Counted from the stretch's first letter, positions 18,112-27,794 are shown. The stretch is DNA of 57,400 nucleotides from Pseudomonadota bacterium (GCA_023435725.1 JAEYRD010000228.1:1-57400); one strand, 5' to 3'. The notes: generated by a model not told the origin, from the sequence alone. Translations and numbers: made by a program.

Positions 18112-20445
18112 ATGACGGACCGGAAAACAATTTCGGGCAAGGTTCGGCGCGCCAGCGTTGCAAGCTTGCGCCACTATGTCGGCGTGGTTCGCCGGGCCGC
18201 GTACGAGGCCGAAAATGCCAATCTCCGTCGGGGACGCAAGACTCGTCTCACTCGGATCCTCGAAGATGCTCTCTCCCCTATCTGGGGCGTCCTATCCTCC
18301 ATAAGCGCGACGCTTGCCCCTTTCGCGCGGCGTGTGCCGTTTGCCCGTCCCGCTCTTCGCCGGGCGGTGAACCTGTCCTACAGGTTGTACGACACGCTCT
18401 CCAACTTGTGCCACACGATCAGATCCGCCGCCGCAAATGTCGCAGAAAGACTATTGCGAGCCGTCGCATCCAACGCGCTAGCAAATACTGCCAGCATCCG
18501 TCGTCTTATGCGGCACATTATTCCGATCAATAGCAACGTCGCTGCATCCTCGCGCAATCTTACCCTACTGAGATTGACCGGAATGCTCATCGAGCTGCAC
18601 ATACCCGTTGTATCCGCAGCGACGCGCAGACTGTTGAATGCATACCTGGCCTGGTTTCTCGGCATGCAGATGGCGGCCGGACACATCGGCAACACGCTAT
18701 TGATCGCGCGGGTCATGAACCTCGCCTTCAGGCCCTACATCCGGCTTCGGCGTTTTCCAATCAGCTATCTCTACTTCACTGCGATGTTTCGATGCCGCCG
18801 GTACGATCGAATCGTGAAGGAAGTCCCGCACGAAGCCGAATTTTCGCAGCACTATCTCAATCACATCATAGGTGTGGCCCACCTCTACGCGGGAAATGTC
18901 GATATCGCGGAGTATTTCCTGAAGCGCGCGATTTCATTGAACGACCAGCATGCACACGACTTTCGGATGCTTGGCCGCTGCTGTCTGTCGCAGGGGCGGC
19001 TCCCGGAGGCCGCGCGATACTTTGAAAGGTCCGTTGAGCTGGCGCCCAATACAGTGATGGCACATCAGAACTATGCGGGACGCTACGACATTCCAAACTA
19101 CGTACCCAAAGATTGGGAACTCGCGGAAGCCGGACGGCTGCTGATTTACGACAATTACGGTCAACTCGCGGAGGAGTTCTTTCTACTGGGCAGGTTCAAC
19201 GAAAGCTTCGAGCTCTATCAACGCATGTGCGACTATCAGGAGCTTCTGCGCGATGAGCTTCCTACATCGCTGGTGGACAAGCTGGCGACCCTTAACCGCG
19301 CCTTCGATCGCGGTAAGCCAATCCGGTTGCTGCCGTACGAATGGGTCACGCAGTTCGGTCATATCGGCCTCCTCGACAGCTATATCAAGATGGCGCGCCT
19401 GGGCATGTATCCCGCCGCGAACTACGTTCTGCTGGCGCCCGCAGCCAAGGTTTCCAACGAGGCATTCCTTGCGTACTGGGAGTCCTACTTCACCATCGTC
19501 CGCGACGATGATCTGGTTCTGGAATTGTTTCCCTATCAGCGCATGCTTGGGGACAACTTCATGGCCCGTCCGGGCGATGCAGGAATCGCAGAGCCGTGGA
19601 CGCGCGCCGCGGCGCGCGCACAGATCGCATGGGCGGAGCAGAACCGGCCTCCACTGCTGTCGATCACCGCCGACGATCGAGATAACGGTCGAAGAATGCT
19701 TGCCGCCCTCGGAATTCCCGATGGCGCCTGGTATGTCGGCCTTCACGTTCGAGAAGCCACTTATTACCAGGAAACAGCCGGCGGTATGAGCGAGCACCGC
19801 AACGCTGTGATTGAAGATTATATTCCGGCAATCACAGCCATCACGGCGCGCGGCGGATACGTCATCCGTCTTGGCGACGGTACCATGCGCCCTTTGCCCA
19901 AAATGCCGGGTGTCGTCGATTACGCCCTCAGCGAACGAAAGTCCGCGCAGATGGACATCTTCCTTTGTGCGACCTGCCGCTTCATCATCGGAACAACGTC
20001 TGGCCTCACCACGGCATCGCTTTCGTTCGGCACATCGATGTTGCTCGTCAATTGCATTTCCAATGATTGGCAGCTGTGGTCGAACAAGACAGACTTTATC
20101 GTGAAGCCGGTGTGGGATGTGCGGGAGAAGCGACCGCTGACTTTCGCCGAGACATACCGCCAACCCGTTCAGGGATACTTGATAAATGCCCAGGTCATGG
20201 AACGGCGGGGGCTCGAAGCCCGACCCAACACTCCCGATGAGATCGCCGAGGCCGTTGAGGAAAAGCTCGATAGCATCGACGGCAGGCGGCCCCCTGACGA
20301 CAAAGGCATGCTTATGGCATCGTATCGCGCATCAATGGCTCACAATCCGATGATGTTTGGTGCAGCTCGTCCGGCAATTTCATTTCTGCGAAGAAATCCG
20401 GAAATGTTGACATCGGTCACGAAGAAACAAGACGCTATCGTTTGA
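18112..20445 (+). CDS. TIGR04372-type putative glycosyltransferase with TPR-like repeats
   Basis: A 777-residue protein. The first 230 residues are basic and hydrophobic-helical; residues about 245-330 contain TPR-like helical pairs (GVAHLYAGNVDIAEYFLKRA, GRCCLSQGRLPEAARYFERS). The C-terminal half (from about 400) matches the putative glycosyltransferase family TIGR04372: YVGLHVRE, GGYVIRLGDGTMRPLPKMPG, a DIFLCATCRFIIGTTSGL segment like the end of GT-B folds, and a closing NTPDEIAEAVEEKL. It is last in the operon with the exporter. A chain-assembling or terminal transferase role is likely. Confidence 0.75.
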   Translation: MTDRKTISGKVRRASVASLRHYVGVVRRAAYEAENANLRRGRKTRLTRILEDALSPIWGVLSSISATLAPFARRVPFARPALRRAVNLSYRLYDTLSNLCHTIRSAAANVAERLLRAVASNALANTASIRRLMRHIIPINSNVAASSRNLTLLRLTGMLIELHIPVVSAATRRLLNAYLAWFLGMQMAAGHIGNTLLIARVMNLAFRPYIRLRRFPISYLYFTAMFRCRRYDRIVKEVPHEAEFSQHYLNHIIGVAHLYAGNVDIAEYFLKRAISLNDQHAHDFRMLGRCCLSQGRLPEAARYFERSVELAPNTVMAHQNYAGRYDIPNYVPKDWELAEAGRLLIYDNYGQLAEEFFLLGRFNESFELYQRMCDYQELLRDELPTSLVDKLATLNRAFDRGKPIRLLPYEWVTQFGHIGLLDSYIKMARLGMYPAANYVLLAPAAKVSNEAFLAYWESYFTIVRDDDLVLELFPYQRMLGDNFMARPGDAGIAEPWTRAAARAQIAWAEQNRPPLLSITADDRDNGRRMLAALGIPDGAWYVGLHVREATYYQETAGGMSEHRNAVIEDYIPAITAITARGGYVIRLGDGTMRPLPKMPGVVDYALSERKSAQMDIFLCATCRFIIGTTSGLTTASLSFGTSMLLVNCISNDWQLWSNKTDFIVKPVWDVREKRPLTFAETYRQPVQGYLINAQVMERRGLEARPNTPDEIAEAVEEKLDSIDGRRPPDDKGMLMASYRASMAHNPMMFGAARPAISFLRRNPEMLTSVTKKQDAIV

Positions 20446-20532
20446 TCCATGGGTTCGCGGCTCGCGAATTCCAAGCGGAATCAACGAGGTCGCAGCCGGA
20501 TCTCGCCATCCAGGGATGAAGGACTGACACCT

Positions 20533-21513
20533 TCAAGGCAACATCGGCCGTTGCGGCGTCCAATGCATTCCGCCGCCTTTGTCAAATCTCGCCGCACCGA
20601 GATGGAGCGGCTTTAGTACGTTCTCGACGGCCGGCACGTTGATGAGCAAACCGCTTTCGTTCCACGTCAATGCCGAATCGAGATCGATTGCACCGGCGGC
20701 GGCCAATGCAAATGCATTGTCAAAGGCAATCGAAATCGCATCCAGCCCGTCACCAGGATGAAGGAAGCTGTCCAGGCGCTCGAGCAGGAGAGTTTGCGGC
20801 TTGGCCACTATGTCAGCAATGTCCGATGGGGCCGCCCGAGAGCCGACGAACTTCGCCAGCTTCGAAAACTCTCGCTCGATGTCGTCGTAGTAGACCACTA
20901 CGCCCGTCTTGTTCTTGAGGATTCGGAGAAACTGGATGTCGTTGGCGTAGTTCTGGATTATGTCGTCGATTGCCGTTACCAGTGGATATGGCGCACCGGG
21001 GAAAACGTCCAGAGGTCCGTTGTGATGCAGAACAAGGTGTTGCTTCGGCGGCTCATCCATCGATCGCATCGCGTCCAGAAGCGGGTTGGATTGCGCATCG
21101 GCGGTCGGAACGGTTTCATCAACCTTGTGATAGACGCCGCGCGCTTTCCAGGACAGCCAGGTTTGCTTGTATTTCCGCTTGAGAAGGATCAGCTTGATGT
21201 CGCCATCAAGGGCATTTCCGATTTCGGAGAAGGTCTTCGGCCCGTAGTAGCTGTACGGATTCAGGATCAATTTTGATCCCAGAATCGAGGCCTGTTTCGA
21301 CGGAGCGATCGCGGCGCCCGAAATTGCGGCCGTGGCATTCGTGCCGAGCCCCAACGTTCTGTGCGCGTCCGCTCTCTGGGCGTCGCTGGCCCACTTCAGT
21401 TCAAAGCGCGCCGTTGTGTCCGGAAGCCGGTCAAAGTTCGTGAGAAGCCACGTTGAGCCGGTCCGGCCGTTACCTACGATGAGAAAATACCGCTGTTGCA
21501 TGCTGCCGCCCAT
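20533..21513 (-). CDS. PAPS-dependent sulfotransferase family protein
   Basis: A 326-residue sulfotransferase-fold protein. The 5'-phosphosulfate loop is GNGRTGSTWL (14-23), and the 3'-phosphate-binding segment appears as LILLKRKYKQTWLSWKARG (108-126). Both are where PAPS-using enzymes have them. It would transfer sulfate from PAPS to a hydroxyl of the surface polysaccharide in the cytoplasm before export. CysDNC, about 5 kb away, supplies PAPS. It is the last gene of the long minus-strand operon and converges with the TIGR04372 gene. An ATG four codons further in is a possible alternative start. Confidence 0.8.
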   Translation of the reverse strand: MGGSMQQRYFLIVGNGRTGSTWLLTNFDRLPDTTARFELKWASDAQRADAHRTLGLGTNATAAISGAAIAPSKQASILGSKLILNPYSYYGPKTFSEIGNALDGDIKLILLKRKYKQTWLSWKARGVYHKVDETVPTADAQSNPLLDAMRSMDEPPKQHLVLHHNGPLDVFPGAPYPLVTAIDDIIQNYANDIQFLRILKNKTGVVVYYDDIEREFSKLAKFVGSRAAPSDIADIVAKPQTLLLERLDSFLHPGDGLDAISIAFDNAFALAAAGAIDLDSALTWNESGLLINVPAVENVLKPLHLGAARFDKGGGMHWTPQRPMLP

Positions 21514-21560
21514 AGCGCCCGCTATTCATTCGCGTTGGTGGTTTGGTCGGATTAATCCAA

Positions 21561-22760
21561 TCAGCCCCCCGCCTCTCGCCTCGAGTTGCGCTTTATCAAG
21601 CGGGCTCCCAGCTTGATGCCCGGACGCTCGAAAAGCAGGAAGACCACAATCGACCAAGCCACAAGCCCCGGAAAGAAGACCAATGGCAGGTACCAGATTG
21701 GCGCCAACAGGCCTTTGGTCGGGAACCCCTGAAATTCCGACAAGACGCCGAGCTCCGGAAAATTAGCCATGAGATAGAAGGGGTGGATGAGAAACAGACT
21801 ATACGAGATCGCGCCCAAGACTCTCAGAGGAGCCGCGTCCAACATTTGACCTGCCCGCTTGAGCAGCGGCAGGCCGGAGAGGATCCCCCCAATTCCCAAC
21901 GCAAGACCCAGCGTAAAACCGGTAATGTCTTCCGGCATGAGGTGGAGATGCGCGGCCCAGTCGAATCGAGGTCCGAAAATATCGAACAGCAGGAGTACGA
22001 GCCCAGCGCCGGACACTGCCGCCGCGATCCAGGCAGATCGGATACGGTCCGAGAGCTCGGAGGCCACGATCCCGACGAGGAAGTACTTCCATAGACCAAA
22101 GACACGGTTGGGCGAGTAAGCAATCACCATCAAAACGAAGAGCGCCGACGCGACGAAAAGCACGCGCTCGCGACGAACGAGTATCACGAACATAGGCATC
22201 AGGGCGTAGAATACGACCTCTATGTAAAGGCTCCACGTTGCCGGATTTGCCATCGGCTGGAATCCGATCGGGTTGAACATGAACAGCTCGCCGACCGCAA
22301 ACGCAAATGCGGTCGATCCGAACCTCGCAACATACTGTCCGAACAGCAATGCCAGGAGCGCGCTGACGACATAAACCGGGTAAATCCGAAACAGGCGCCT
22401 GACGATATAAGCGCGCAGAGTATCAATCGAGCCGATACCTAGCGCGGCTCTGTAAATCAAGAAGCCGCTCAACGCACAGAAGATCGGAACCGCTTTTGAG
22501 CCATATGCCAGGAACGGGGCGAGCTCCGTACGGCTGACGTCGAAGACCGGGTACGTGAAATACCAGAAATGCGAAAGGGCAACATAGGCTGCGGCCAGGC
22601 CGCGGATCGAGTCGAAGCCGCGAACATACTGCTGATGCGGCGGGACCGGGTGCGCCAGGATCGGCAGGACATGCGCCCTGATCGGCCTGAAAAACAGCAA
22701 GACCAAGAATGCATAGAAGGCTGCAGCGGAGACAGCCGCTATTGGATAGTTATAGATCAT
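21561..22760 (-). CDS. acyltransferase 3 family membrane protein
   Basis: An integral membrane acyltransferase of 399 aa with about ten hydrophobic segments. The family hallmark is near the N-terminus: FDSIRGLAAAYVALSHFWYF with R53 and H64, plus the later SGFLIYRAAL and RRLFRIYPVYVVSALLALLF segments. Such proteins move acetyl or other acyl groups across the membrane onto periplasmic sugars (as in O-antigen or capsule acetylation). In this locus it probably acetylates the exported polysaccharide or its precursor. It lies 47 bases upstream of the sulfotransferase gene in the same operon. Confidence 0.88.
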   Translation of the reverse strand: MIYNYPIAAVSAAAFYAFLVLLFFRPIRAHVLPILAHPVPPHQQYVRGFDSIRGLAAAYVALSHFWYFTYPVFDVSRTELAPFLAYGSKAVPIFCALSGFLIYRAALGIGSIDTLRAYIVRRLFRIYPVYVVSALLALLFGQYVARFGSTAFAFAVGELFMFNPIGFQPMANPATWSLYIEVVFYALMPMFVILVRRERVLFVASALFVLMVIAYSPNRVFGLWKYFLVGIVASELSDRIRSAWIAAAVSGAGLVLLLFDIFGPRFDWAAHLHLMPEDITGFTLGLALGIGGILSGLPLLKRAGQMLDAAPLRVLGAISYSLFLIHPFYLMANFPELGVLSEFQGFPTKGLLAPIWYLPLVFFPGLVAWSIVVFLLFERPGIKLGARLIKRNSRREAGG

Positions 22761-22814
22761 TTCAAGGCAGTCCTATTTAACCGCGCTCTGGTCATGCCCG
22801 TTGAACTTTAGCGG

Positions 22815-23357
22815 CTATGGAACGCTTTCGATCGCCGCGCGCCTTGCGCTCGCGCGCAATCTTTCGACCCATGCTTCACGGGCTGGCGCCTCTTCGGGTG
22901 CCGGAAACCATTCGGCAAAGCGGTTCTGCTCGAAGGGACCGATGATGGTTTCAAGGAAAGCCGTGTCGCCGGATAACGGAATGATCGTGTGCCAAGCCGG
23001 CTTCCTGAGCCGCACCATGCGCACACCGTTCCATCGCGCCTCGGCCGAGAGCACGACAGGATGAACATTCTGGCCATCAGACGAGAATTGCATCACGGCA
23101 AACTGGCCTGATAACGCCAGAAACGATTTGCCCGACTTGAAATTGATGTGCGGGTGGTCGCAGCTTTCAGACGGGAGCGCGATTACCATCTCGTGCAGGG
23201 TATCGTCGCGTTCCGGATGGAGAAGCAGGCGCGCCCGCCCCTGGGGAGCGAGCCGCGCCTGCTCGATCAGCGCGGCGATGTCGGCGTCGGACACCACCAC
23301 CGGGTCACGCTCGGTTTCAAACACCGCCGGCGTGACCTTGCGAAAGGCTCCGATCAT
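22815..23357 (-). CDS. WbuC family cupin-fold metalloprotein
   Basis: A 180-residue single-domain cupin. The pattern fits WbuC proteins of polysaccharide loci: DTLHEMVIALP, a HPH metal-binding pair (68, 70) before FKSGKSFLALSGQFAVMQF, and the highly typical WHTIIPLSG then FLETIIGPF ending (122-142). The glutamate usual in the first cupin motif is replaced (KSGKSF), so metal binding may be altered. The function of WbuC is not established. The ATG at 23357 overlaps the stop of the FkbM gene (ATGA), which fixes the start. Confidence 0.75.
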   Translation of the reverse strand: MIGAFRKVTPAVFETERDPVVVSDADIAALIEQARLAPQGRARLLLHPERDDTLHEMVIALPSESCDHPHINFKSGKSFLALSGQFAVMQFSSDGQNVHPVVLSAEARWNGVRMVRLRKPAWHTIIPLSGDTAFLETIIGPFEQNRFAEWFPAPEEAPAREAWVERLRASARRAAIESVP

Positions 23358-24421
23358 GAGGCCGCCATGTCGCGCACCCACGCGGAAATCTGCGGATAGA
23401 ATCCACTGCCGCCGGACAAGGGCTCGCCGAAGATCGATCCGAAGATACCGGATGCACGCTCCCACTGCTCATCCGGAACCGTCCGATAACGTCCGAGGAA
23501 CCGCGCCGACCTCAAACGCAGCATCTTGTACAGTCGAGTGGCCTGGATGCCTGCAGTGAACTGCCCTGCCTCCGCACCCTCGCGCAGCAGATCGATGGCA
23601 ACATCCGGAGCGTTGTTGAAGAAGCAGAACGCGGAAAGCTTCAGACGTGAAACAATCGCCTGATCGCCGGGAACAGAATTGTCGAGGGCATCCGGCCTGA
23701 GAATCCAGACGGCGTCTGCAGCAACAAGAATTCCATAACGGGAATCCTCGTTCTCCGTCGGATCCGGCTTGCGGAAAAGCCCGAGCCGCGGGTAGCCGAA
23801 CCCCTTATAGTCCAGGTTCAGCAGGACGAAACCACGAGCCATGAGATATTCGTGCGTTTCAGAGAAGAGACGCTGCCCAATAAAACAGGGCTGGAAATTG
23901 CAGCTCGAACGTACGCCAAGCACGCCTTCAGCGAGGAGCCCCTCGCAACCCTCGATGACATCCTGCTCGGTGCCTTCGGTATCCACCTTAAGGAAGTCGG
24001 GAACGACGCCGAGCTTGCCAAAGATGTCGTCCGCACGCTCCGTCTTGATCCTGAGGACTTTTTCGATCTCGGCCTGACCGGGCTTCAAATGACGGAAGCA
24101 CTCCGACGTCAGGTCCGGCTTGAGGCAGGAGCTCAGTCCTCGATGCTTGAGGAGATGAAAATCACGCTCTCCCTTCGTCTTGTCGAGAGCGGTTTCGAGA
24201 ACCTCATAACTGAACACCGCAGTGGTCTGATACAGGCTGCGCAGCCTGGCCGCTTCCTCCGCATCCGGCTCGAACGCGATATAACGGAGCGGCGCATCGT
24301 AGCCATTCCAACTCGGATGAATCCCATAACGGGCGCCGATATCGGCGACCGTCGTGGTGACATTCAGGCTTGTCACGAAGTTGTACCTTTTCTTGTCAGT
24401 CGCAATGAAGAGTGAGATCAA
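23354..24421 (-). CDS. FkbM family methyltransferase
   Basis: A 355-residue SAM-dependent methyltransferase with motif I VADIGARYG (26-33), EPD at the end of the second strand, and the FkbM signature VPDFLKVDTEGTEQDVIEG (140-158). Members O-methylate sugars or polyketides. The C-terminal 130 residues are helical with no recognised domain. The start is a TTG at 24421 that overlaps the stop of the preceding methyltransferase gene (TTGA), and the gene ends by overlapping the WbuC start, so it is translationally coupled on both sides. Confidence 0.88.
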   Translation of the reverse strand: MISLFIATDKKRYNFVTSLNVTTTVADIGARYGIHPSWNGYDAPLRYIAFEPDAEEAARLRSLYQTTAVFSYEVLETALDKTKGERDFHLLKHRGLSSCLKPDLTSECFRHLKPGQAEIEKVLRIKTERADDIFGKLGVVPDFLKVDTEGTEQDVIEGCEGLLAEGVLGVRSSCNFQPCFIGQRLFSETHEYLMARGFVLLNLDYKGFGYPRLGLFRKPDPTENEDSRYGILVAADAVWILRPDALDNSVPGDQAIVSRLKLSAFCFFNNAPDVAIDLLREGAEAGQFTAGIQATRLYKMLRLRSARFLGRYRTVPDEQWERASGIFGSIFGEPLSGGSGFYPQISAWVRDMAAS

Positions 24422-25689
24422 GCCGACGGCAGCGACACATCGCTGCCGTCAACATACGCGAGATCAGGCATGACCCGAAAGAACCGGCCTCCCGCTGCGC
24501 GGAACGACGGCTGTCCCCTCGCGATCGGTGAAGCATATCGCCACGCCAATACGGCAACGTCAGTGGGCGCCTCGTTGGCGAGTTGCTTGCCCGACAGGAC
24601 CGGAATGTTCGCCGTCGCGGTACGGACGACATTGGTAAGCGGCGCATCATCGAACACTGCATCGACCAGATCGCCGAGCTCGAAATAGTTGATCAATGCG
24701 ACACAGCCGACCGATGCACCATAGACCAGCGCCCGCCCCGTCTCCTTGCGCGCGCCTTCGAGCCGTTGGCGCACCTTCTGCCCGATATCCGCGACGCGCG
24801 CGTTGAATTCCGCGAAGAGCCGACCGTCATACAGGCCCGACGATTCTTCCTCGGCAATCAACGCGTCGATTGAAGGGCTGGGAGCGCGCGAGCCACCTTC
24901 GCGCTGAACGACGAAACGAATCGAGCCCCCCTTGGGGGCGATACGTACCGCATCGACGAGCTTGAAGCCGTGCGAAGCCAGGAATTGCCGCATTGGCCTG
25001 ACTGCGAAATACGAGATATGCTCGTGATAGATGACGTCGAGCAATGTCTTCGCCAGCATGTCGACTGCATACTGGGTTTCGATGATCAGAATACCATCCG
25101 GCTGCATGAGCGAGCCGATCCCGCTGAAGAGTTGGCCAAGCCCGTCGATGTTCGCGATCGTGTTGTTCGAGATGACCACATGCGCTCGTCCGTGTTCGGT
25201 CGCGATGACAGAACCCAAATCTTTGTCAAAGAACGACGCGAGCGTTGGAATCCCCGAAGCAGTTGCCGCCCGGGCAATCTCTTCCGCCGGGTCGATGCCG
25301 AGCACCCGAGCGCCCCGCTGTTGAGCCAGCCTCAGGAGCGAACCGTCATTCGAGCCTATGTCCACGACGAAACGTTGCGGGCCCACGTCGCCCCGCATCG
25401 CAAGGTCATCGATCAGACGGTCGAAATGCTCGCGCAAGCCAAGCGAAATGCCGGTCTGGTAACGGAAATTCCGATACTGGAATTCGTGATCGACGACAGT
25501 CGCGAGTTGAACATGCCCGCACGGGCGACATTGCCAAACGTCGGCGGAGGCCGTCTCGTTGATCCTCGATGCCGATCCGACATTCGGCGACGCAACCGGA
25601 AGTGGATTGAGCGAAATCGCCTTCCACAAATCGGAGGATCCGCACAGCCGGCACGTCGTTCGGGTATTGGCAAGGCTACGAGCACTCAT
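24418..25689 (-). CDS. zinc-finger class I methyltransferase (sugar C-methyltransferase type)
   Basis: A 423-residue protein of the TylCIII/NovU-like C-methyltransferase type. The N-terminal zinc site has Cys 13 and 16 (CRLCGSSD) and Cys 54 and 57 (CRPCGHVQL). SAM motif I is DIGSNDGSLL (110-119), followed by the YHEHISYFAVRPMRQFL segment whose histidines act in the family, and a Rossmann-like C-terminal domain. Such enzymes put a methyl branch on a nucleotide-linked keto-sugar. The ATG at 25689 overlaps the stop of the oxidoreductase gene. Confidence 0.9.
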   Translation of the reverse strand: MSARSLANTRTTCRLCGSSDLWKAISLNPLPVASPNVGSASRINETASADVWQCRPCGHVQLATVVDHEFQYRNFRYQTGISLGLREHFDRLIDDLAMRGDVGPQRFVVDIGSNDGSLLRLAQQRGARVLGIDPAEEIARAATASGIPTLASFFDKDLGSVIATEHGRAHVVISNNTIANIDGLGQLFSGIGSLMQPDGILIIETQYAVDMLAKTLLDVIYHEHISYFAVRPMRQFLASHGFKLVDAVRIAPKGGSIRFVVQREGGSRAPSPSIDALIAEEESSGLYDGRLFAEFNARVADIGQKVRQRLEGARKETGRALVYGASVGCVALINYFELGDLVDAVFDDAPLTNVVRTATANIPVLSGKQLANEAPTDVAVLAWRYASPIARGQPSFRAAGGRFFRVMPDLAYVDGSDVSLPSA

Positions 25690-26762
25690 CTTACGGCTAC
25701 CATTCTCCACATCTGGTCGATTAGCATGACATCGGTCACGGCGTCGTCGCCGGAGCAAAGCGGCGATTTGATGCCAGAGCGGATCATTTCAACGAATGCC
25801 CTCGCTTGAGCCTCGAATGCGCCAACGCGCTTTTCTTCCTTGTTGCTTTTCGTCGAGCTCTCGCGGCGGTCAGGACTTTCGACCTCGATAACGGCATTTT
25901 GCTCTCGGGACATGGGGGAAGGCAAGATCAGACTCGCCCTGCCCTTTGCAAACGTCACGTCGAGACGCTGATCCCAACGCCCGAGATCGCAAGGCCCGAC
26001 CACCAAATCCATGAGAAACTCACTGGCATCGAAGATGGCATGTTGAACGCCATGGGGCCTGATCGAGAAGGACAATGGAGCAAATCCCTCGGCGAAGAGG
26101 AGCCGCAGTAGATTGATATCGTGCGACGCGACATTGATCGTATAGTCATATTGGGAGCGAAGCTCCTCGGGTACGAAGGCAGGCGCGATCGGCGCCTCCT
26201 TGTAGCGGACTGGACGCGGGCCGTCCCGGCGGATGTGGTCGGGCACAGCTACGCCATATGTCGCACAGAAATCCCTCATCTGGACGTGCAGGATCGATCC
26301 CATCTCGCCGCTTGCCCGCAGGTCGGCCAACAGCCTTGCAAAGCGCTGAACACCGGCATCGTGACGCTTCATATAGCCGACCATCCACAATGCGTTATTG
26401 CGCCCTGCCAGTTCAACCAGTTCGGACGCCGTCTCCAAGGTCATCGCCATCGGCTTTTCCGAAAGAACGGCACGCGACGTTGAAAGCGCATCCTTCACGA
26501 AATGTGATTGCGCGCGCCGTGGGGCGCAAATGACCACCCCGTCGATATCGGACCGATCGAGCAATTCCATGTAATCCGCCGTCGTATTCCCGATTTTGAA
26601 ACGGGCAGAGACCAACTCGCGCAGCCCGGCATGGGGCTCCGCCAGCATGACGACACGTGCCTGAGCAATCTTGGAAAAGGCGTGGAGATGGGCGACCTGC
26701 GCAATGAATCCGGCGCCGATCAATCCGATGCGCACCGAATTTGGGTTCTCAGACGCCGGCAT
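25686..26762 (-). CDS. Gfo/Idh/MocA family oxidoreductase
   Basis: A 358-residue NAD(P)-dependent sugar oxidoreductase. The Rossmann motif GLIGAGFIA (13-21) opens the protein, EKP (103-105) carries the conserved lysine, and a substrate-domain ASHDINLLR motif resembles the family's GxHxxD region. In polysaccharide loci these reduce or oxidise the keto groups of nucleotide sugars. It sits directly upstream of the C-methyltransferase and is coupled to it by a four-base overlap, which fits a keto-sugar pathway of dehydration, C-methylation and reduction. Confidence 0.9.
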   Translation of the reverse strand: MPASENPNSVRIGLIGAGFIAQVAHLHAFSKIAQARVVMLAEPHAGLRELVSARFKIGNTTADYMELLDRSDIDGVVICAPRRAQSHFVKDALSTSRAVLSEKPMAMTLETASELVELAGRNNALWMVGYMKRHDAGVQRFARLLADLRASGEMGSILHVQMRDFCATYGVAVPDHIRRDGPRPVRYKEAPIAPAFVPEELRSQYDYTINVASHDINLLRLLFAEGFAPLSFSIRPHGVQHAIFDASEFLMDLVVGPCDLGRWDQRLDVTFAKGRASLILPSPMSREQNAVIEVESPDRRESSTKSNKEEKRVGAFEAQARAFVEMIRSGIKSPLCSGDDAVTDVMLIDQMWRMVAVR

Positions 26763-26786
26763 CTTGACTTACGGATTTAGTCTCCG

Positions 26787-27794
26787 TCACCGGACGTCTC
26801 CCTTGCCGGCCATATCGTGAAGGATAAAGGCTGCGCAGTTGAAGCCGTAGTTTCGGAAATGGGATGTCGAATAGCGTCCCTTGCTGCGGTCCAGGAATTC
26901 ACCAAGCGCGCGACGCTGCCCGAAAGCCGGATTGGCCCGATTGCAGTTCCAGTCGTCGAACATCAGGATCGTACCGTCCTGGAGCGTCTCGTCGCGTTCG
27001 AGCGCGTCGAGAACTTCCATTGTCGACTGATAGAGATCGCAATCCAGATGCACAATTGCCGCCTTGTGAGGCAGCTGCGTTTTCAGCGTCTCCGAGAAGT
27101 ACCCTTTATGGACGTGGATACGCTCGGAACTGACCACCCGGGAAAGCATCCGCTTGATGTGCAGATCGATGGGCATGCCGAGTTCGGCAATCAGGCTCGC
27201 CGGCAACTCCATTTCGTCTCGCCAGATGCCTCGAACAACGTCGTACGAGGCGGCGTCAATCGGGCTCTTCTCCCGCGGCAGCCCCTTGAACGAATCAAAC
27301 AGGTGGAGATCGCCAAAGAACTGCGTGTCGCGCATTCGTTCGGCAAACAGCCTAGCGGTCCATCCGGCCAAGACACCGAATTCGAGGATATCGCCGGAAA
27401 TGCCTCCGTAGACGCAGAAGTCGATCGCAGTCTGAATCGTATCGCCATAGAACTGTGTCGCGCGCTGTGCATCGGGAAAGATGAGGCACTCCGACGTCAT
27501 ATCCCTCGTCGGACGCAATCCAAGTATTCGAGCCAGTTCCTGGCGCACCTCGCCCGACGCCGGGTTCAGTTCGACCGAGCTTACCAGCAGACCAATCGCC
27601 CCCTCTTCATCGCCACGATCGCGAACCGCCATCGCGTCGGCGAACAATTTCTTGGCCAGCCTTTGCGCGGCAATCCGCGCGGGCCCGTAACCGAAGGCCT
27701 GGGTGATGATTTCCTTGTAGCGACGGATAGCGTCTGCCTGACGCCCCTCTTCTTCATCGGCTTTGGCCAGCGCGAGTTTTTCGTCTACCGTCAA
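26787..27794 (-). CDS. TylF/MycF-type O-methyltransferase with helical N-terminal region
   Basis: A 335-residue protein. The N-terminal 95 residues are TPR-like helices (LALAKADEEEGRQADAIRRY, AIGLLVSSVELNPASGEV). The C-terminal part is a metal-dependent sugar O-methyltransferase of the TylF/MycF type: DILEFGVLAGWTARLFA (around 136-150), HLFDSFKGLP, a metal-binding HLDCDLYQSTMEVLDAL and LMFDDWNCN. The start is a TTG at 27794 with AGAGGT upstream; no ATG alternative exists. Role: O-methylation of a sugar unit. Confidence 0.85.
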   Translation of the reverse strand: MTVDEKLALAKADEEEGRQADAIRRYKEIITQAFGYGPARIAAQRLAKKLFADAMAVRDRGDEEGAIGLLVSSVELNPASGEVRQELARILGLRPTRDMTSECLIFPDAQRATQFYGDTIQTAIDFCVYGGISGDILEFGVLAGWTARLFAERMRDTQFFGDLHLFDSFKGLPREKSPIDAASYDVVRGIWRDEMELPASLIAELGMPIDLHIKRMLSRVVSSERIHVHKGYFSETLKTQLPHKAAIVHLDCDLYQSTMEVLDALERDETLQDGTILMFDDWNCNRANPAFGQRRALGEFLDRSKGRYSTSHFRNYGFNCAAFILHDMAGKGDVR

